This document shows, piece by piece, positions 57,997 to 60,000 of a stretch of 60,000 nt of DNA (its first letter is position 1; each line of letters begins with the position of its first letter). The notes beneath the pieces were generated by a model. That model ran no database searches. It saw nothing but the letters and a program-made list of their open reading frames with translations, and was not told where the DNA came from. Source of the DNA: Nymphaea colorata (taxonomy: Eukaryota; Streptophyta; Magnoliopsida; Nymphaeales; Nymphaeaceae); contig NC_045146.1 of assembly GCF_008831285.2 (NCBI RefSeq), positions 13,015,149 through 13,075,148 on the forward strand, read 5' to 3'. The translations under genes were made by a program, and so were the position numbers.

Positions 57997-60000
57997 CTGC
58001 AAGGAGAATACCAGTAAAAAATGAACAGTGAGAAAATATGTAGAATAATTGCAGGAAAAATAACAAAAGTTATCCAAAGTAACTGGTGCATCTTAGTAAG
58101 AAACAGTTACAGCAGTCAGAGAGTCAAGATATCAATTTGGAGAATATAAACACAGAAAAAAGTTGCATTCTTGTTATTTTCTATAGAACACTGCTTGAGA
58201 AAAGGCATATTACAATGAAAAGGGAAGTGGACAAGAGAAAGTTGGAAAGCATAAGTGAATGGGTGTTTGAGTAAAAAGCATTTACTGTGAGCACTGGTGG
58301 ATTAAATAAAAGAAAAAGCAATAATTAACATTCTTAAGGATAACAAAATAACCAAAAAAACATAGTATTTTTTGTTGAACCAGTTACTAAAGTTGAGAAT
58401 ATTTCAGCAAGAAGCAAAAACACCACATCACATATATGAGAAAGAAAAGGAGATTCCACTAATTTTTTTTCCTAAAGTAAAGAAATAGATGAAATGATGT
58501 GGGTCACAATATATCCATGATCAACTAATACGAGGTTCTTCAACAAGTATTCTACGAAAGAGAGGCAGTTGCATGATAGGTTCAGGGTCTTGCAAGAATA
58601 CAATTTGCATTACTGTCGCAGATGGATAGGCAGACCTGAAGCAGCAACATTTGGTAAATATTTGGTTTTCTTATCCTCGAGGAGAAATTTCCTTCAAATC
58701 CATTTGTATGAAATGGCTTCAAATCCATGTCTTCTAACATAGGGTGAAGACTGCATATGAAATGGCTGCAATACTTGCAAATGTGGTGGTCCAGGACAGG
58801 AGGTTAGACATTCTAACATGGTTTCAAATTCATTTTTTACAAAGTTGCAAATTATAGAGCCATTGAAAGAATGGTTGATATTTAATACCTTGAGGCAGAG
58901 AAGCCAGAAAGTGCACTCTGAATAATAATTGAAAATATTGAAGTTTGTTTTTACTTTCTATTATACTTAACTTTCTGTATCATAACCTATGTTGTTAAGG
59001 CATCCAACCCGGGCCTAGGAAGGCCTAGACAAGCCTAGGAAAAAAAGGCAACCAATTCTTTTTAATTGTTTTTAGTTATGTTAATGTATCAAGTTATTTT
59101 GATTAACTATTACCAATATTTGAAATGTGGAGAGTAGTAATATAACAAACATAATCAGCTTAAACAAGCAAAAATTAATTGTTGACTTTATTGAATATGC
59201 AAAATCAATAGAAGAAATGTAACATTACTCATTAAATATAATCTAATACAAGGAAAAAATAAATAAATCTAATCTCTAGAAGAAGGAATGTAAATCCGCA
59301 AGAAGGCTTTAATTCATTTGTACTTAAAGAAAGATATAATATGTTTAAAAAATTAGCAATTCATAATAGTATACATACAAGTACACAACAATAACAATAC
59401 ATGTAAGTACATAACCATGCTAACGTCTACATATAATAGGTATTACAATACTAAATAGTATATAACAAATTAACAGTATATACATATAATCAGTTGATGC
59501 AATACTGTATAACAGACTGTACATAGTAGTATATACATACAACAAATATTACAATACATATAACAGGAATAACAAATATAATACAATTATATACATATAA
59601 GTTTATAACAGGTATAACAAATTAACAATACATAAGCTATGTGATACAAGTATGTAACATAAGCATACTAATGTATACATATAACAGGTATGAGGTATCA
59701 CAATACTATATAACAGACTAAGTAACTAACAGTATATACATATAACAGTATATATATAACGGCATAATGCCATAAGCAACATAACCATACATAAAAATAT
59801 GTAATCAAACACAATAAAATACATTACAATATATACTCAATTAAGAAACTTTATTTAAAAGAAAAGGTGACTTTTCACTTTCCCATGGACTAGGCATGTT
59901 GGCACCTAGGCCAGTCTAGGCGCCAGCTTGGGCGCCAACACATATCCCACACCTAAGTGGTGGACTTAGGCGATAGGTGTGGACTGACACTTAGTCCATG
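57997..60000 (-). other. Intron of the TFIIIC gene, repeat-rich
   Basis: No exon of TFIIIC or another gene is recognised. The first kilobase is plain AT-rich sequence. From about 59,000 a repeat begins with GGGCCTAGGAAGGCCTAG, passes through some 800 bp of very AT-rich sequence with many ACATATAACAGGTAT-like words, and returns at 59890-60000 to GGCACCTAGGCC and TAGGCGCCA words. The stretch runs off the window, so the intron is at least 2 kb. Confidence 0.6.
59000..60000. repeat. GCCTAGG-type dispersed repeat with AT-rich core
   Basis: Two GC-rich edges full of CCTAGG and AGGCGCC words bracket an AT-rich core of low complexity. GCCTAGGCGCC-like sequence is widespread in plant introns in my experience. 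Right end not seen; no terminal repeats could be established. Confidence 0.5.

Noticed and set aside
58620-58800. A minus-strand stretch open for over 50 codons and ending LLLQ before GTCTGC, which looked like an upstream TFIIIC exon
   Set aside because: The translation does not resemble the region expected before the RLVNQG exon, and the following sequence repeats the words CAAATCCAT and ATGAAATGG. Judged non-coding.

Overview
This is a window of plant nuclear DNA, almost certainly from a flowering plant. The genes are split by many AT-rich introns with GT..AG borders. They encode plant-type proteins: a phytocyanin, a phytocystatin, a NAB-domain actin-binding protein and a chloroplast-type ferredoxin/metallo-beta-lactamase fusion. 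Between them lie decayed LINE and LTR-like elements and TA microsatellites. I could not fix the species. There is no operon-like organisation and no sign of prokaryotic or viral cargo.

Layout, left to right. (1) 1705-8231, minus strand: a complete seven-exon uracil-DNA glycosylase (UNG) with an unusually long N-terminus. (2) 12714-16854, minus: a two-exon NAB-domain (NETWORKED/KIP1-like) protein with a 3.0-kb intron. (3) 20611-20955, minus: an intronless secreted cystatin. (4) 22190-50600: two diverged direct copies of a segment of about 12.6-12.9 kb. Each carries a phytocyanin locus on the minus strand, head to head with an 11-exon MBL-fold hydrolase on the plus strand. In the left copy the MBL gene (29392-34090) is open, but the phytocyanin is reduced to a broken first exon (26196-26345), and a decayed LINE sits where its second exon should be. 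In the right copy both the phytocyanin (38274-40253) and the MBL gene (43923-49041) look intact. A third, partial MBL copy (37016-37750) lies just left of the right unit. (5) 50958-57996, minus: the last nine exons (1107 residues) of the largest TFIIIC subunit (B-block binding, GTF3C1-like). The gene runs off the right edge through an intron of at least 2 kb that holds a GCCTAGG-type repeat.

The genes are independent housekeeping, cell-wall and redox genes, not a pathway. The main story is the tandem duplication and its uneven decay: two MBL paralogues kept open, one phytocyanin lost, one MBL fragment left behind, and lineage-specific insertions. I found no evidence for a wholly new biological system. 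The most useful leads are the possible dual-start UNG, an MBL intron that reads through in frame inside the metal-binding motif, and several proteins with altered family-signature residues. All exon borders were placed by eye from reading frame, splice consensus and remembered family sequence. No alignment was run.
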